DNA of 64,000 nucleotides from Onchocerca volvulus (taxonomy: Eukaryota; Nematoda; Chromadorea; Rhabditida; Onchocercidae): contig HG738141.1 in NCBI GenBank assembly GCA_000499405.2, forward strand, positions 342,032 to 406,031. Reading direction: 5' to 3'. The translations under genes and the position numbers were made by a program. Positions 50,353 through 64,000 of the stretch are shown piece after piece. Under the pieces are notes generated by a model. It did no database searches and was not told the origin of the DNA. It saw only the letters and a program-made list of their open reading frames with translations. The stretch's first letter is position 1. The number at the start of each line of letters is the position of its first letter.

Positions 50353-53300
50353 TCAATTCCATGTTTCATACTGCAATCTACCTTTTGCTTCAAGCATTTG
50401 TATGAACTGTTTACCATTTTCACCATTTTCATTCACAATCTTCTCTATGCAAGCTGTTACTTCAAGTGGCATATCACCAGCTTTTCCTGCTATGAAAAGA
50501 TAACCTGAAAGATTATTCAAATTATTTTATATTAAGTAACCATCAATAGGTAATTGATGGAAGTTGTTTTTTCCTATCTCATTCCATAATAACTCTAGTA
50601 AATTTTAAATATTTTTTATAGGAAAAATATCAAGAAACAAAGGTGCTTAGGAATATAAATATAATTCGAATAGTTTCAATGGTGGAAAAAAAAAATTACC
50701 GTTATCATTTTTTAACAGATTCCATATTTCATCACCATATTCTTCAATTTTGTTTTGTACGTAAATCTGCAAAATTGTATGTTTTGATTGTTAATATAAT
50801 TTTCCCACAAAAAACTATTATTCAAAATATCTTACAGCATTGATTTCATGATGTCACTATATAACACCATAATATTTATGGTACTGGTATTTAAAACTCG
50901 AAAAATTATCAAAATATCAATAAATCGATTCTTGCAACCCGTCATGTTACAGTATTGCAATTAATGATTTTCTATTTTCTATTATTGAATAAAAATATGC
51001 ATAGTAGAAAATGTCACGAAATAATTAATAATAAAATTTCAAATGAAGAAATTATATTTGACACTAATATATATTTCATAATTTGAATTTCAGCATTTTG
51101 AACTGAATAATTTCACAAATTACCAAATTGAAAAGCAATTAAAGCATCCAAATAATGAAGTATAGAATAAAGAAGTCAAATGTTAAATTTCGCACCTTAT
51201 TTTCCTGATCCCGACTAAATGCTGTTATGATACGAGCATCTGTCAATGTATGCCACTCTTCAGCGAAATAAAAATCTTTTTGAGCTCCTCGACAACCAAA
51301 GAACAGTATCGAACTTTCTTTTTCATTGCATAACTGCCTTAAAATAATCTCAATAAATTCAAATGTGAAAATTGAAATTTCAAAAACAACAATTAAAATT
51401 TATTCCTTCTCTCATGACAAATATAGAAATACTTCGTAGATATTAACTTGACTTATTATATTTAAAATCATTAAGCATGAATCTGATCGGATCATATCTG
51501 ATTTTAATCCATTCAATTCAAAAAATCTGATTACACATCTTCGCTCTGATTACACATCTTGGCTAATTCGACTAATATGTGATTAACTTATTTTGATTAT
51601 AAGGATATCTGTATTTAATTAATTCCATGTTTACTTGAAAATCTTACTTTAGATCTTGTTAACATACTAAATTATCTATTTTAAGCAAAAATTTTGCTTA
51701 AAATGCAATCCATAATTTGAACATCACGAGAATCATAGATAAAAACAAGCATGAAAAATAGGGATGAACAGATACCTTTTACGAAATGCTAGAATTGATC
51801 GGAATGGTGCGACGCCAGTACCAGGTCCAACCAAAATCAATGTGTCATTTTTAGTAGGCCATCTGCAAAATATGAATAAAAATCACTAAATTCTTTCTAT
51901 TTTAATGCAACTGCAATTTTTAAATAATATTATATTTCTTGATTTTGAAGAAATTTTAAGTTTTGAAATCTGTTTTATTCTTCACTAAAACAATAAACAC
52001 ATCCATTAATTATATCTAATCTTAATTTATCATTGAATTGATTTTTCTCTCCCACTGGTCGATAATAAAATAGGAATACCTAAAAGTTCCTGGACGAGTC
52101 TTCACCAGCACAGTATCACCTTCTTTTAATCGACATAAATAATTACTACATAAACCCAATCGTGGACCTGTCAGTCGTTTCGATCTATATTCAACCTAAA
52201 AATCATTTTTCATCAAATCTTGGTGATATTTTATCCTAATACTTCAATCTCTTTGATCATCCGAAATTTGGATTCTGGAAAATTTTTAAAAAAAATTTGC
52301 TAGCATTCATAACGTAAGGCTTATATTACATTCAGTTTAGAATTGAGGGACTGAACTAAATTTGGAGAAATCAAATTAAAAAACTTATTTCAACAAATCT
52401 AACTTTAGCAACGAGTAATTGGATAGCTGTATGTGTTATAGGACATGATGCAATACTGAACGCCCTTGGGCGAATAAGAGGAAAAACTTCGAAAAGCATT
52501 TCCACAGGTATATTTCGAGCTGTCGCATGAAAATCTCGCAAAGTTTCTGCGATTGTTCGCCTTGGCCGCCAACAATAATCCAAGTAATCATCCTGAATAA
52601 CAGCGAATTGGATGAATGTGTGTAAGATAAAATATTAAAGTTAAGGGAAAAAATTAAAAAATTGAAAAGTACAATATATTTTGCTAGTTCAAGAAGTCGT
52701 TCCTTCTCATCATTTATCGCTGACAACTTTCCAAGCGTCCGAAAAAAAGATCTTCGCGGAACCATTTGCAAATCAAAATAACATTCAAAACATCGTCGTA
52801 ACGATAATGTGCCTAAAATTTGGGATTTTTTTTTTTCTTTTTGAAAATCAGAAAACTTTCGAAAAATTATTTGTAATTAAGCTAAGAAATTGCAGTAATG
52901 ATAAAACAATAATATAAATGATAATATTAGTATTACTTCTTTTTACAATGAAAAATTTGAAAAGCACTTGAAAATGATACTAATCTTCATGCCTAATAAA
53001 TACTTGTTGTAAATTAAAAAGAATAGTTTCACCTTTGCAAAGGAAAGAAGGAGGAAGTGGAATACAAGTTTCACGTGAGCGCAACGTGATAGGTCGATCC
53101 AATAAATCATCATTAATATCTAATGCTTCATAAGCTATATTAAGTGTTTCGCTTAAATTATTCGGATGTATCATCAATACATCACCAGGAGAATAACTGC
53201 AAGTGAATAGAAATTAATTGTTATATCCTCATTTTTAAATAATTTCACAATTATTTAGAAAAATTTTTAAAACTGGAAATCTTAAAATTTAAAAATATGG

Positions 53301-55359
53301 TAATAAAGATCCGACCTGAGCTCTTCCATGTTCATCGCTATTGTGATCAGTCGTGTATCCAGAAAATATAAAAACATTTAGTTCAAAGAATTAAATAAAT
53401 AATGAGAACAAAATATTAAAGAATTAATATTGTTTTTAGGAAATGAAAATGTCACTGATAATTATTTTTAATAATTCTCCGAATTAAATATTCAAAAAAA
53501 AATAAATGAAGACGTCATATATATTTTTTAATTTAATATACTGATAATTCAAGTTTTTTGATGCATGTTCAAAATAAGAATACCTGAAAATGATTTTCTG
53601 CTGTTAATCGTTTATTGGCTATAACTGCTGTTTCTACGAAAGAATTTTCTTTGTTATCATTCTGAATTGACAAAGAATTTTCATCAAAGCTGACTTCATA
53701 ACGCGATGGCAAACATTTGCTATCATCAGGATTCAAAATCATACCCTACAAACGTGATTGATTAAATTTCCCAGCAATGCGCTTTACAAGCTAATCTTTA
53801 CAATATTTAAAATTCTAAAGTAATTTCTACCTATCAAGAAATCATTGAATATTTCGTTTTTAAATTAAAAAAAAAAGAAAAAAAAAATTGAAACTGCTTC
53901 ATCATGTTTCGTCCGTATATTACCGGATACAAATTCATTTTCCAGATTTGTTGAAATAATTCATCCCGAAAAGGCTCGTACGTCCCTTCGATGCCTAATT
54001 CATGCTGATCATCGGCTAGAGCTAATTCCATCAAAAATGATGGACCTAACTGGTTTAACCTATAATTGAATTGGTATGGAATAGCTACAAAAAGAATATG
54101 CAATAAAAATATATTATAATATATTGTTATTTATATAAATAAGTAAGAAAATAAATAAGTAAATAGTTGTTATATATTGGATAAATATTAACCTTCGGTA
54201 GAGTTTTTTCCCTGCAAAGTTGTATTTTTGATAGGTTGAATCACCAAGTCCAAGAACAGCACAATGAACCTAAAATTACCAGATGTATAAAACAGTTGCT
54301 TCTTTTGGGTTCAAGATTAATAATAAGCGTACAATAGCAATAGTAAGAAAAATTCCTTCATCAAATAAATAAACAAAATATCATGTATTAAAAATAATCC
54401 GATCGAATATTTCAGATAGTCAAAAAATTCTGTCAAATACGAAATTATCTGAAAAAAAAAAAAAAAAAAAAAAAACAGCCGAGAAAATATCAAAGAATAT
54501 TCTTTAGTAATGAATGAAGAAATTGATAAAGCCATTCACTGAGAATAATAAAAGTAAAATTTAAAAACAAAACTTTTATTTGACAAAATCTAGCATGAAC
54601 TTACATTTTGTAATAAATTTTTAGGTAATGCTTTACAACATAAAATTCTCCAATTATGACGTATGCTTGCTGGCATTTCACCTTGTCCACTGGTTGCAAT
54701 TACAAATACTACACAATGTTCGTTATTTAAATTCTGAAAATAGATAGTCAAAATACATGAAAATGCATGAGATAAAAAAATAAAGTGAAAATATCTTTAA
54801 TAGAAACGAAAATTCTCTGCACTAATTCATGAAATAAGTTTACCTAATATTCTGTAAACTCAAAATAACTTTATAAAGATTACTACCTATTGCATCCTTA
54901 ATATCACAGTATCTGTTACTAAAAATAGATTTCTATTTTTCACGAATAAATAAATAATTTCCGATATGAAATTCCAGACAACTGTTTTAATTATTTAAAA
55001 AAATAATCAAGCTTCTCTATAAAGTAACATAACAAACATTCAAAAAAATTAAAACTTCGAAAAAATACTAAAATAGTAATATATCAAATGTTTGATAAGA
55101 AAATTAATTAAACTATCAAAAAATTTGAAATTTTAATAAAATTAAGAGAAAATTCTCTTTTTTATTTTTTTTAGAAAAAACTCTCATTGAAATATATAAA
55201 AAATTCTCAAACCTGTACTATATAATCGCCAAAATTATACACTTCAACGGGAATATTACGATATCGTGCATCATTCCATAATGTTTCCGCAACATCTTGA
55301 GCATTACCTGTTTCACTACCGTAAAGAATTTTTAATGTAGGAAGAGTTGATGAAGACAT
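50353..55359 (-). CDS. NDOR1: NADPH-dependent diflavin oxidoreductase 1
   Basis: Minus-strand exons 55359-55213, 54733-54605, 54269-54193, 54059-53924, 53745-53584, 53359-53316, 53196-53033, 52812-52673, 52592-52404, 52195-52080, 51862-51776, 51337-51196, 50766-50700 and 50504-50353 join to 583 residues (human about 597). NDOR1 (yeast Tah18) passes electrons from NADPH through FAD and FMN to CIAPIN1/Dre2 in cytosolic iron-sulfur assembly. The flavodoxin domain has the FMN loop [13 protein letters not shown] near the N-terminus, ATSGQGEMP and [12 protein letters not shown]. The FAD domain has RPRAFSIAS (374-382). The NADPH domain has [11 protein letters not shown] (446-456), [14 protein letters not shown] and the C-terminal ETWN, whose Trp stacks on FAD in this family. 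No membrane anchor is present, which excludes cytochrome P450 reductase. An acceptor at about 55372 suggests trans-splicing. The intron before 53359 lacks an AG. Confidence 0.95.
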
Positions 55360-56223
55360 TTTTCATCAAGCCTGAAAACAAAAAATGAAAAAGATTTAAA
55401 TTTTGATATTTCCAAATTCAAGAAAAATTAAAACAAATCTTATCAATGGGAAATTCAAGAAAAAAAAAAACATTCTTTTCGAGGTTATATTCATTAATCT
55501 TTTTGGTCAACGAATAAAAATTTCCATCAATTCTATTTCTACCTTAACATTCTTCAAACTCATTAATTTTGATTATATTATCACCATCATTATTATTATA
55601 TTTCATTCCTTGCACAAATTAAGCTTATTAGGTACCATTATTTGATTCCATCTTCCCAAAAATATGAAAACTTTTAAAATTCGAATAATATTTGGGAGAA
55701 ATAATAATAAAAATCTAATTCTCTTCCTTTTTCTTTATTTATTGATCCCAATATATCTGCAAGAAATAAATTAAGATCTTTATTTATCTACTTCTTATTT
55801 GCTCAGCAATCATTTCGCTGCATTTTAAAAAAAATCGAGGAATTAGCTTAGTATACTTTGTAAATCAAACATTCCGCGCATATATTCCATTTATCAGCAT
55901 AAATACAATATTTTATCTGATTGACAGCTAAAATGATTATATAATTCGTTTATCGATCAATTTAAATCAACATACTTTACTTATCAGAGAATCAACATTT
56001 TATCCGCTATTAAACAATAACATATTACACTTAGTTCACAACCGTACATTAATGATATTAAAGATATCATGATTATCTGCTATTCTGTAACATATAACAA
56101 ATACAAATATTTTTGATAAAAGCATATTTTATTATGAATTCCCTAAAATGATTAACAAATTTTTATCATTTATATCAATTTTAATATCACTTATATCAAA
56201 TGGTGAGGCCTCTTTCTTCCATG

Positions 56224-56259
<36 letters not shown>

Positions 56260-56391
56260 GCATATCCTCAATTTAATTTCATACAATTTATTGAAGGCAC
56301 GATATAATTTAATTTTGAAAGAATAACGTTGACCATTGCCATTTTGGTTTCTCCAAGAAATCCAATATATGTTATATTCCAATAACAAAAG
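55360..56391. other. Region between ZIP9 and NDOR1 (1.03 kb)
   Basis: This holds the 3' flank of the ZIP9 gene (a TTATT-type signal near 56128 on this strand) and the leader of NDOR1. An (AT)n run lies at 56225-56255. No other gene is seen. The tandem same-strand layout would fit a loose operon but proves nothing. Confidence 0.5.
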
Positions 56392-59300
56392 TCAATGAGA
56401 ATGAGAATGGCCATTGATTAAAAATGTCGGACTAATTGCGCCAATAATAATTGAAATTAATTCAATGAATTTCAACGATGCTCTTGATTCGTTGAATCCT
56501 CGACTACTATTTTCGGCACCATTGTTAACTAACTGATAATCTCTAACATTGGAACCCATCTGTAAAAAATTCTTTCAAATTATTTACGGTATATATAAGT
56601 AATGATATACATAGTTTGTAATATACGTGGAAAAAAATCATACGGACCGCATAAATTAGAGGAAAATAAAAGAAACTTGAAAATACCATTGTTCCATTAT
56701 ATCACTTAAGCAAAAAAATAAAATAAACTGAAGTAAATCATGTAAATAAACAAATTAAATCGTACAAAACGAATATAACCAATAAAAATATTGCTAATTT
56801 TCATCAGTCCTAGAATTTCATTTAATAATCCAAATACCTTCTCAATCCCATCTTTCTGAAACTTGTTCTATGAACTTACCAATTCAGGAAGTATATGTAC
56901 AGTTGCAACATATAGAAATGTTCCAGCCGAAAATAACATAAGTGTTCCAGTTGCCGAATCTGCCGAAAACTTATCGTTTTCAACCTGAAATTTAAAGGAA
57001 AAAATGCAAAAGCATGGATTATTTAGTGTTATTTTAAAATGGGAAAGTTTTAAAAGCTCACAATAATAATCAAGTAATATGTGATAATTGCAGCTAGTGG
57101 AGCTGCGATTGAGAAGACAGTTAAATGACGACGTATCCTGAGTCGTTCAACACCTTCCACCAAAAGAAAACTGACCAGACCGAATGCCGCTGGAGCCTTC
57201 AATATTAATATATTTAAATGATCCGAAATTTGAAATAACTTAAGTACTTTATCGGGCAAAAAATATACAAAAGGCAGGATAGATGTTATGAAGAAGGTAA
57301 TAAATATTATGGTAATATGGGAAATATTAGAAGTTAAAGATTATGCTAAAACAATAGAAGAAGCGGATGTTGAATCGGATGGTTTGGTGGTGGTGTAAAA
57401 AAAAAAAAAAAAAAAAACGCAGATGTTGAATTTAGCAGACTTATCAGGAAACGCAAATTAGAAACTGTGTGATCAATAAACAAGTTCGGGAAAAAGTTAA
57501 AAGGGGTAATTCATTTGGGCGAAAGAATGAATTAAATAAATGAACCCCATGAAAGTCATGGGCACAAAAAAGTCATTAGATTCAAAGCGGAAAATCAGTG
57601 CTCGATATATGAAAGAACTTTCATGGTATTGACAGCTATACATTAAGAGTCAAATCAGCTCAATAATTTACAGGTTAAAGCTTAAATTCAGCAAATAATT
57701 TTGACATGAACAGAATAACAAAAATCAACCTTGTGAAGCATTATAGCAAGAAAGATGATAAACTGCACACCAGTGCGATTTGTTGCAGATGCACTACCAA
57801 GAGCAACTCCATCAGCTGTAAATATTATCATCACTTAAAATTAAATTCCATTTTCAAAAAGAGTGATTCCAAAAGTTTTTATTTGTAAAAAAATACAACC
57901 TCAACAAGTACAAATTGGAAAAATTTTTCTGGGATCCAGCAAATGCAATTAAAACTTCAGCCGTAATTTTACTTCCAATTTCAAACTATCTCAACTATTT
58001 ACAAATAAATTCACATATAAATCACTCTAAAACAATCGAAGATAAAAAGTTTTGTAAATACAAACCAGCTGAATGTACTACCAAACCAATTGTTGCCGTT
58101 AGTTTATATTGTGTACGATCACCACCTAAAATCCAATTTAATACATTCACAATCATTATCAAAAAGAACAAAAAATTCGAAATTATAGAAAATTTACTTG
58201 CTTTAAAGTTATCTAAATTAATCTTGTATTATTTAAACGATATATCTCGGTTATTAGGATTAAATTAGACAAGAATATTTTTCAGAAATTTGTTATAAAT
58301 AAGAGACTCTTCGGTATTGACATCTGATTCAAATCATAAATATTTGAACACTGTCGTAGTGAGTTTTGTTTTAAGAAAAAAATCGGGGAAGAATCAGATT
58401 TCAAGTCAATTCTATTCCTGCGAAAAAAATACGCATTAAAAAATAACAAATTCCTGCTTTAGTTTAACAAATTGGATTTTAATAAACAAAATCCAAAGCC
58501 AGTAATCAAATTAAAAGCAAATAATGCTTCCAATGTTTAAACTGATTCTTATAAACAAATTATTTATTTTGGTATTATATTTGATACATAAGATAAATCA
58601 TTGATTAATAAAAATTCTATAAAAAAAAAATAAAGAACAAATACTATTGGTATTATATCAAAATTAACCTTTTGATGATAAAGACTTCGAAATCTGATCA
58701 ATAATAAACATAAATATGAAACCAAAAACCAATGAATATCCTATAGATTGATTTATTGCATTGAAATTAATTGCTGCTTTAACATGATGTTTATGCTCAT
58801 CGACTTCTAAAAAAAGTCAGAAAAAAAAATTAGAAAATTCATAGAATAACCTTCACAAATGAAAATATATAGGAATAGAAATATTTAATAAAATTTTGTG
58901 ATCATTCATGTATTACACATGCCATTCGTGAGGTAAACTGCACACTGAGAAGAGTCTATATTAATTTATCATATTTTTGGAAGACAGCAAAGAACGCAAA
59001 AGAGGAACATAAAATGATCAAATCCATTAACTTGTGCTCTTATCAGGTCATCAGTTAAATTAGAACTATTTCTTGAGATATTTGGATCTCAATCATTTGT
59101 ACGATACATACCTTTTTCGCTCACAGTAAGATCTTGGGGCACTTGTCGTTTTACGATTCCTGTTTTAACAACATTTTTGTCGAAACCAGTTGGATAATTT
59201 ATCCTCTCACTGAAAGCAACAGAAATAAAAAACTTACCAATTTAATTCATCATATTAATTTTTGGGATAAACATAAATCTTTCCAAAATCTTCATCATTG

Positions 59301-60681
59301 ATTCTTTGACAATAAAAATTCAAGTTTTCTTTGAAATTTAATTTTACTTGTATTTCACTAATCTATTCATGTGAAAACCTTTAAAAATGACTTAGAAAAG
59401 AGATGAAAATGATTTGAACTTTTTGTTATTAAATTTTCCCGACTTTTGTCCATTCTATTCATTGATCCTTATTAATAATTTTTAACTATTAAAGTTTGCA
59501 TTTTTGAACTACGAAAAAAGAACGAAACATATCCCAGATTTGATTCAGCAGACTGTTTTAATGAATTCGATACACTACGTTGATTTAAAACAACATTTTG
59601 GTTGTCAACTTCATTCCGTATAGGTTCCGGTAGATATTTTTCTAAAACCAAAGAAGCTGTTTTCCGAAGATCGAATACGATGAAGATTTGATCATATCAA
59701 AACAATCCATAAAAATTATCATAATAAAGAATAGATTAGAATAATAATATTTCCGGAAAAGACTATTTCATCAGAACACCTAACAAATCTACTAGTTAAA
59801 TAACTAATTCAGCCTTTCAATGCAACGTTTTTTTAAAAGTGACAAATACGGCATTTATTCTTTGATAAAAATTCATACTGACTATCATTTAAATCATTCT
59901 GTTCCATCTATCTACTGATTGTAGCCAATTGATTAATAAGCGTTTTTTGACTTAAATCAAACTTCTAGAAAAGTTATTCCATCATTTTTCAATATTAACT
60001 AACCATATCGTAATCATTTTTTTTTTTTTGGATAATTTCTTGCAAGAATTATAATTTCATTAAACTTGAACAAATATAAGATTTTTTCACATCAGAATTC
60101 TCGATATTTATATAAATAAAAATTTCAAAATTGTTTCTTAAAAAATAAAAGAAAATACTTAATTTTAGAGAAAGAGAAAAGAAGAAAAAAAATATCTAGA
60201 AATAAAATACCAGTATGAACAATATATAACGTTTCAACACCTTCCGGAATAATTACGGATAAAGCTGTACCAACCAATAAACCCGCTCCAAATGTGCTTA
60301 ATAAACGTGTTCGTCTCTGAAAAACCTATTTTAATTTAAAACTTTTGCACGTTGGAATAGCAATTCGTTAAACCGTAATTTTGCAGATTAAATTATAATT
60401 TTTCAAATTTTAAAATAAACTATCACAGCAATTCCAATTAGCTGATTAGTAAAAAATTTGTAAAAAATGGCAATACTTTTCGGCATAAATGAAAAGATTT
60501 AAATTCTAAAAAAATGTTATAATTAAATTTAATCCTTACGTAGTTTACAACAATAAAAAAGAAATTACTCTCAAAGTTACTGCACCTCCGACATGTTAAA
60601 TGCAAGAGGTATCAATCCGGCCAAAAAACTTCCAGCAAACATTGTAATCGATAAATACGTCAATAAATAAAAACCATCCAT
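56392..60681 (-). CDS. SLC39A9: Zinc transporter ZIP9 (SLC39A9 family)
   Basis: Minus-strand exons 60681-60586, 60316-60211, 59641-59529, 59205-59112, 58806-58669, 58125-58066, 57815-57730, 57196-57062, 56984-56880 and 56559-56392 join to 366 residues (human about 307). ZIP9 moves zinc into the cytosol, mainly from the Golgi. Visible signatures are the first helix ending [14 protein letters not shown]2 with [17 protein letters not shown] (42-58), TM4 with [14 protein letters not shown] (H200, D204), TM5 with IMLHKAPAAFG (H230), TM7 with [14 protein letters not shown], and the His-rich end GHSHSH. The loop between TM2 and TM3 is longer than usual and poorly conserved. The junction 59529/59205 is uncertain: a stronger acceptor sits four bases earlier (exon from 59209) but needs a different donor. 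The final luminal tail is short. Family assignment is firm. Confidence 0.93.
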
Positions 60682-63600
60682 GATTCTTGTACAGAAAAAT
60701 TGAATTGAAATTCAAGTGACAAATATTTGTACTGCAATATCTTCCTCAACCAAGTAGAATAACTTAAAAAGAAAATGATGCTGAATATTTGGAAAAAATC
60801 ACGAATTCCGAAAAAATTGAGGTTCGGTTTTTTATATTAATGGTTTCGGATCTGTTCGAAATATCCAAGTTTTGAAGCCTAATATTAAAATTAAACCCAT
60901 TTCAAGCGGTAAAAGTTAACTTTAGCTATTGGAATTTCAGTTGAACGAACCTATTTTAATTTTATTTTTAATAAAATGAAGTGAAAAATTCTTTATTTCA
61001 ACGCTTATTTTTAAAAAAACTAACTCACAAAAAACTGAGACGGATTAGATGAATGTCTCCTGTGGATATATATTCATATTGTAATTATCTCTGAAAAAAA
61101 AAAAAAAAAAAAAAAATCCACATTTTTTTCATTTCTTTCAATAATTTTGCAAATATTCGCGTTATTGTTGATTAAAACTTACTGAAACGAAATACAAATC
61201 TTGATATATTTCCTAATTTACAATTCCTTCCATACATACTGTTGTATTTTTTAAAAGATCAACTTTCAAATTTACTAAATTTTTCTGTTCTTCAAAATCA
61301 AAGAGCAAAAGTCACATCAAAAACTAGTATACCTGCAAAACTTTTTTTTAATTTAATTATTTAAGTAACTTAAACATGTTTCATAAAACAAAAGTAACCT
61401 ACAAATTCATCGTATACTAAATATAAATGGCCAAAAAAAAAAAAAAAAAAGAAAAAAAAACAAGAATTATTCGAGTAGATGTTCAATAATTGATGATTCA
61501 AAATTCAAAATATTGGCGAGAAAAAAATGAAAATTTTATCATACTTTTATCATTAATTTTTTTTATGAAAATTTAATCATCATTACCATCATCTAATTGT
61601 TGTTTAAAAAGTTTGGAAAAGGATAAAGAATTTCTAAGCGAAATATTTTATTCCTTTTCAAATTTCTAATGATTATTACTCTATATTTTTTAAACCATCA
61701 CTAAGAATAACAAACACACTATCATAGCAATAAATGACTATTAAATGAATAATTTTTTTTATTAATTCAAAATATTGAATTTATTTTCGTCCCATATTTC
61801 TAATGGATAACTTAAAATTAAACACTGAGAATGCAATAGTAAAAAAAAGAATATTAACTACTTCAAGTATTCTGGAAACCTTATCATTCTTTACGCTTTT
61901 TATATCAAATCTGTGATATGATTATATGCCGGGGATACAATTCCACAATAAGCCATTAAAAACTGCTTATGATATTATTACTGAAAATTAATCTAATCAA
62001 GTCCAAGATTCAGTTAATCCAACTAAAATTAGTTTAAGTTGTCTAATACAGCATCAATAATTATAATCTCCTAATTTTAGGTGATTTTTGATCCTCTAAT
62101 TTTAATCTATCAATATACGATATTATTTCCCGCTGCTTACTTGAAACTCCCAAGAATATTTTGATTTGGTAGTATGGTGAATTCCAGTACTTACATAGTT
62201 GTATCACATAACGTATAGAATTTGCCAAAGTTTGAATTTCTGAAAATCAAAATATTTTTTTTTTTAATTTTCATAATAGTTCAAGAAATTTCAATACTAA
62301 CATTTACGTGCCAATATCTTATTATAATCGACTTTCATTTTTTTTTTCCAATAAATTTTTGCCATAGAGCGAATAAATGCTACGCTAAGAATCAATGTAA
62401 TAACTCGAAAAATGGAAATATTTCAAGGAATTCCATCTTTAAATGAATTAAATATCTTAAAATAGAAATGTTAAATACAAATATATAACGTTATCCATAA
62501 ACATAAATCAATCATAATCAATTCACATTCCATATTTAATTTGTATTTCAAATTTCAAATTATCGAGAAATATCGATTCCAATGATTTTATTCGACCCTT
62601 CATCATTGCACAAACTCGTTCTCTCATATCGATCGGCTAATTGAATTCATATCTTTTGAACCAAACTTCATAAAATGATAGAAATGAGGAATATTTTCAT
62701 CCAGTCATTAATAATACTATATAATAAATCTTGTTAAATTCATTATCTAATCTAATAATTATCAAAAAAATGAAGTAAGAAAATGAATAGTGCCAAATTG
62801 ATTAATAGTAATTAAAATAACTAAATCAAAAAATTGAACACTTTAAACTACCTTCTATCATTACTATATAATTATTTTAAATACTTAAATAGCAGAGATT
62901 TTGAAATAAAGAAGAAAAAAAGAATAAATATATAATAAGAAAAAAATATTTAACAATACAATGTAAAAAGAAAAAAAGCAATTTATTTTTATCTGTTAAA
63001 TATATCAATTTGTAATAAAAAGAAAAATTTTTATCCCAATACATTAAAAAAAAAGAAAGATAGAAAAGAAAAATTATAACAGATGAATCAACAAGTAATT
63101 AATAAACCTAAAATAATATGTAATTAATAAAACCAATAAAAATAAGAATTGAATTACTATCAATACTTCGATTCAATCATCCAATTTATCACTGCATACA
63201 TCGTCTATTTCGAAATGGTTCATTTTGAGAATCATTAACCTATTTCGTTTATTCGATGCGCTGATTGCATATTAATGATACAAATCATTATTTATATGAT
63301 AACATCTTTATGATATTTTTGATGTATCTGATTTGTGTAATATTTTTTGATATTAATCAAATTCTTTCATATAATGGTCAAACTAGGCTATTTTTTGTAT
63401 GAAATAAAAAAAAAATACAGAAAAGAAAAAATATAAAAATAAAAATAAATTCAAATCAATAAATTCATCAAATTTTGGAGAGAAAATTCATGGGAAATAA
63501 CACACTGTTAGATGTAAATAATTCATCTTAACGATGAAAAAATTCATGAAGAATTCGGGGAAAAAAAAAAGCAAATAATTAATCATTTAATATTGACATT

Positions 63601-64000
63601 AAAAATTGAATTTATAGTGCAATATACTAAGAAAAGCAGAAAAAAAAAAAAAAAAAAAGAAGACTTCCAATTCGTAAACTTTCTTCTGATAATTATTCTA
63701 TACTATTCTGATATAATATTATGGAATAGTATCAGAATAATAGAAATTAAAGCATACACAATAGTATCATAATAACAATTTCAACAAACTAAAAAGACAG
63801 TATGTGTTTTGCTAGAGCGATTATTCTCAAATTATCAGTTGATTAATGGAAAGAGTAATAATATTAGGCCAAGAAAAACCATATCAGATGTATCGTAGCA
63901 TCTTAGTAACATCAAAATTTAACTTTTAATAATAATATACAATAAATAATATATATACTAGTTGAGATTATCAAAATAATAATATTTACATTAGTTGAGA
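60682..64000. other. Upstream flank of ZIP9, no gene recognised
   Basis: AT-rich throughout, with A runs near 61092-61116, 61434-61450 and 63640-63659. Open frames are short and lack family matches or splice context. A donor-like GTAAGT on the minus strand near 62190 could belong to a leader exon, with no further support. Confidence 0.55.

Noticed and set aside
54061..54103. Extension of NDOR1 exon 4 upstream to a Met (frame from 54103)
   Set aside because: An acceptor at 54060 gives the exact family match LYRRLNQLG; the upstream frame is intron.
62222..62446. 74-codon plus-strand frame with a hydrophobic start
   Set aside because: No flanking splice sites or family match, and the hydrophobic part is a T-rich stretch.
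1..64000. tRNA, rRNA, spliced-leader RNA, CRISPR or viral genes
   Set aside because: No cloverleaf B-box, ribosomal, leader or repeat-spacer pattern was recognised by eye on either strand; a covariance-model search would be needed to exclude small RNAs.

Overview
The window looks like a nematode nuclear chromosome, most probably a spirurid/filarial-type genome. It is very AT-rich. Exons are small (44-508 bp) and introns carry TTTTCAG-like acceptors. Homopolymer runs reach 60-69 T. Several start codons sit a short way downstream of an acceptor-like site with no coding sequence above it, as expected for spliced-leader trans-splicing. I saw no bacterial, viral, CRISPR or tRNA features.

Six multi-exon protein genes can be rebuilt with consistent reading phase at every junction. 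(1) 2406-10350 (+): a PDZ protein with a C-terminal membrane anchor, like the mitochondrial outer-membrane protein SYNJ2BP/OMP25 but three times longer. (2) 11655-16181 (+): the tRNA CCA-adding enzyme TRNT1, with a possible alternative C-terminus. (3) 17395-23211 (-): the microtubule-severing ATPase spastin (MIT + AAA). (4) 25349-35708 (-): a MIF4G-domain protein resembling CTIF/MIF4GD, with a His/Gln-rich low-complexity N-terminal half. (5) 50353-55359 (-): NADPH-dependent diflavin oxidoreductase NDOR1. (6) 56392-60681 (-): a SLC39A9/ZIP9-type zinc transporter.

Genes 1 and 2 are head-to-tail on the plus strand, and 2 and 3 converge. Genes 3, 4, 5 and 6 all lie on the minus strand; 6 and 5 are only about 1 kb apart. 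A 14.6-kb stretch between genes 4 and 5 (35.7-50.35 kb) has no convincing gene. It holds AT-rich sequence, TTATCA/TGATAA arrays, and three minisatellites, two of them with related GATCTG-containing units. The last 3.3 kb of the window is also without a recognisable gene.

The most unusual signal is a recurrent one: short tandem duplications that straddle exon edges. There are four cases in three genes. Exons 3 and 9 of the PDZ gene, the 3' splice site and exon start in TRNT1, and the 5' splice site in the MIF4G gene each have a nearby intronic second copy. In each case the gene model uses one copy, and the other is a broken or truncating decoy. Several introns also break the GT-AG rule: three appear to be GC-AG, and one NDOR1 intron ends in TG where the reading frame requires the junction. 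Together these suggest a locus where splice-site duplication and non-canonical splicing are common. RNA reads would be needed to show which forms are used.
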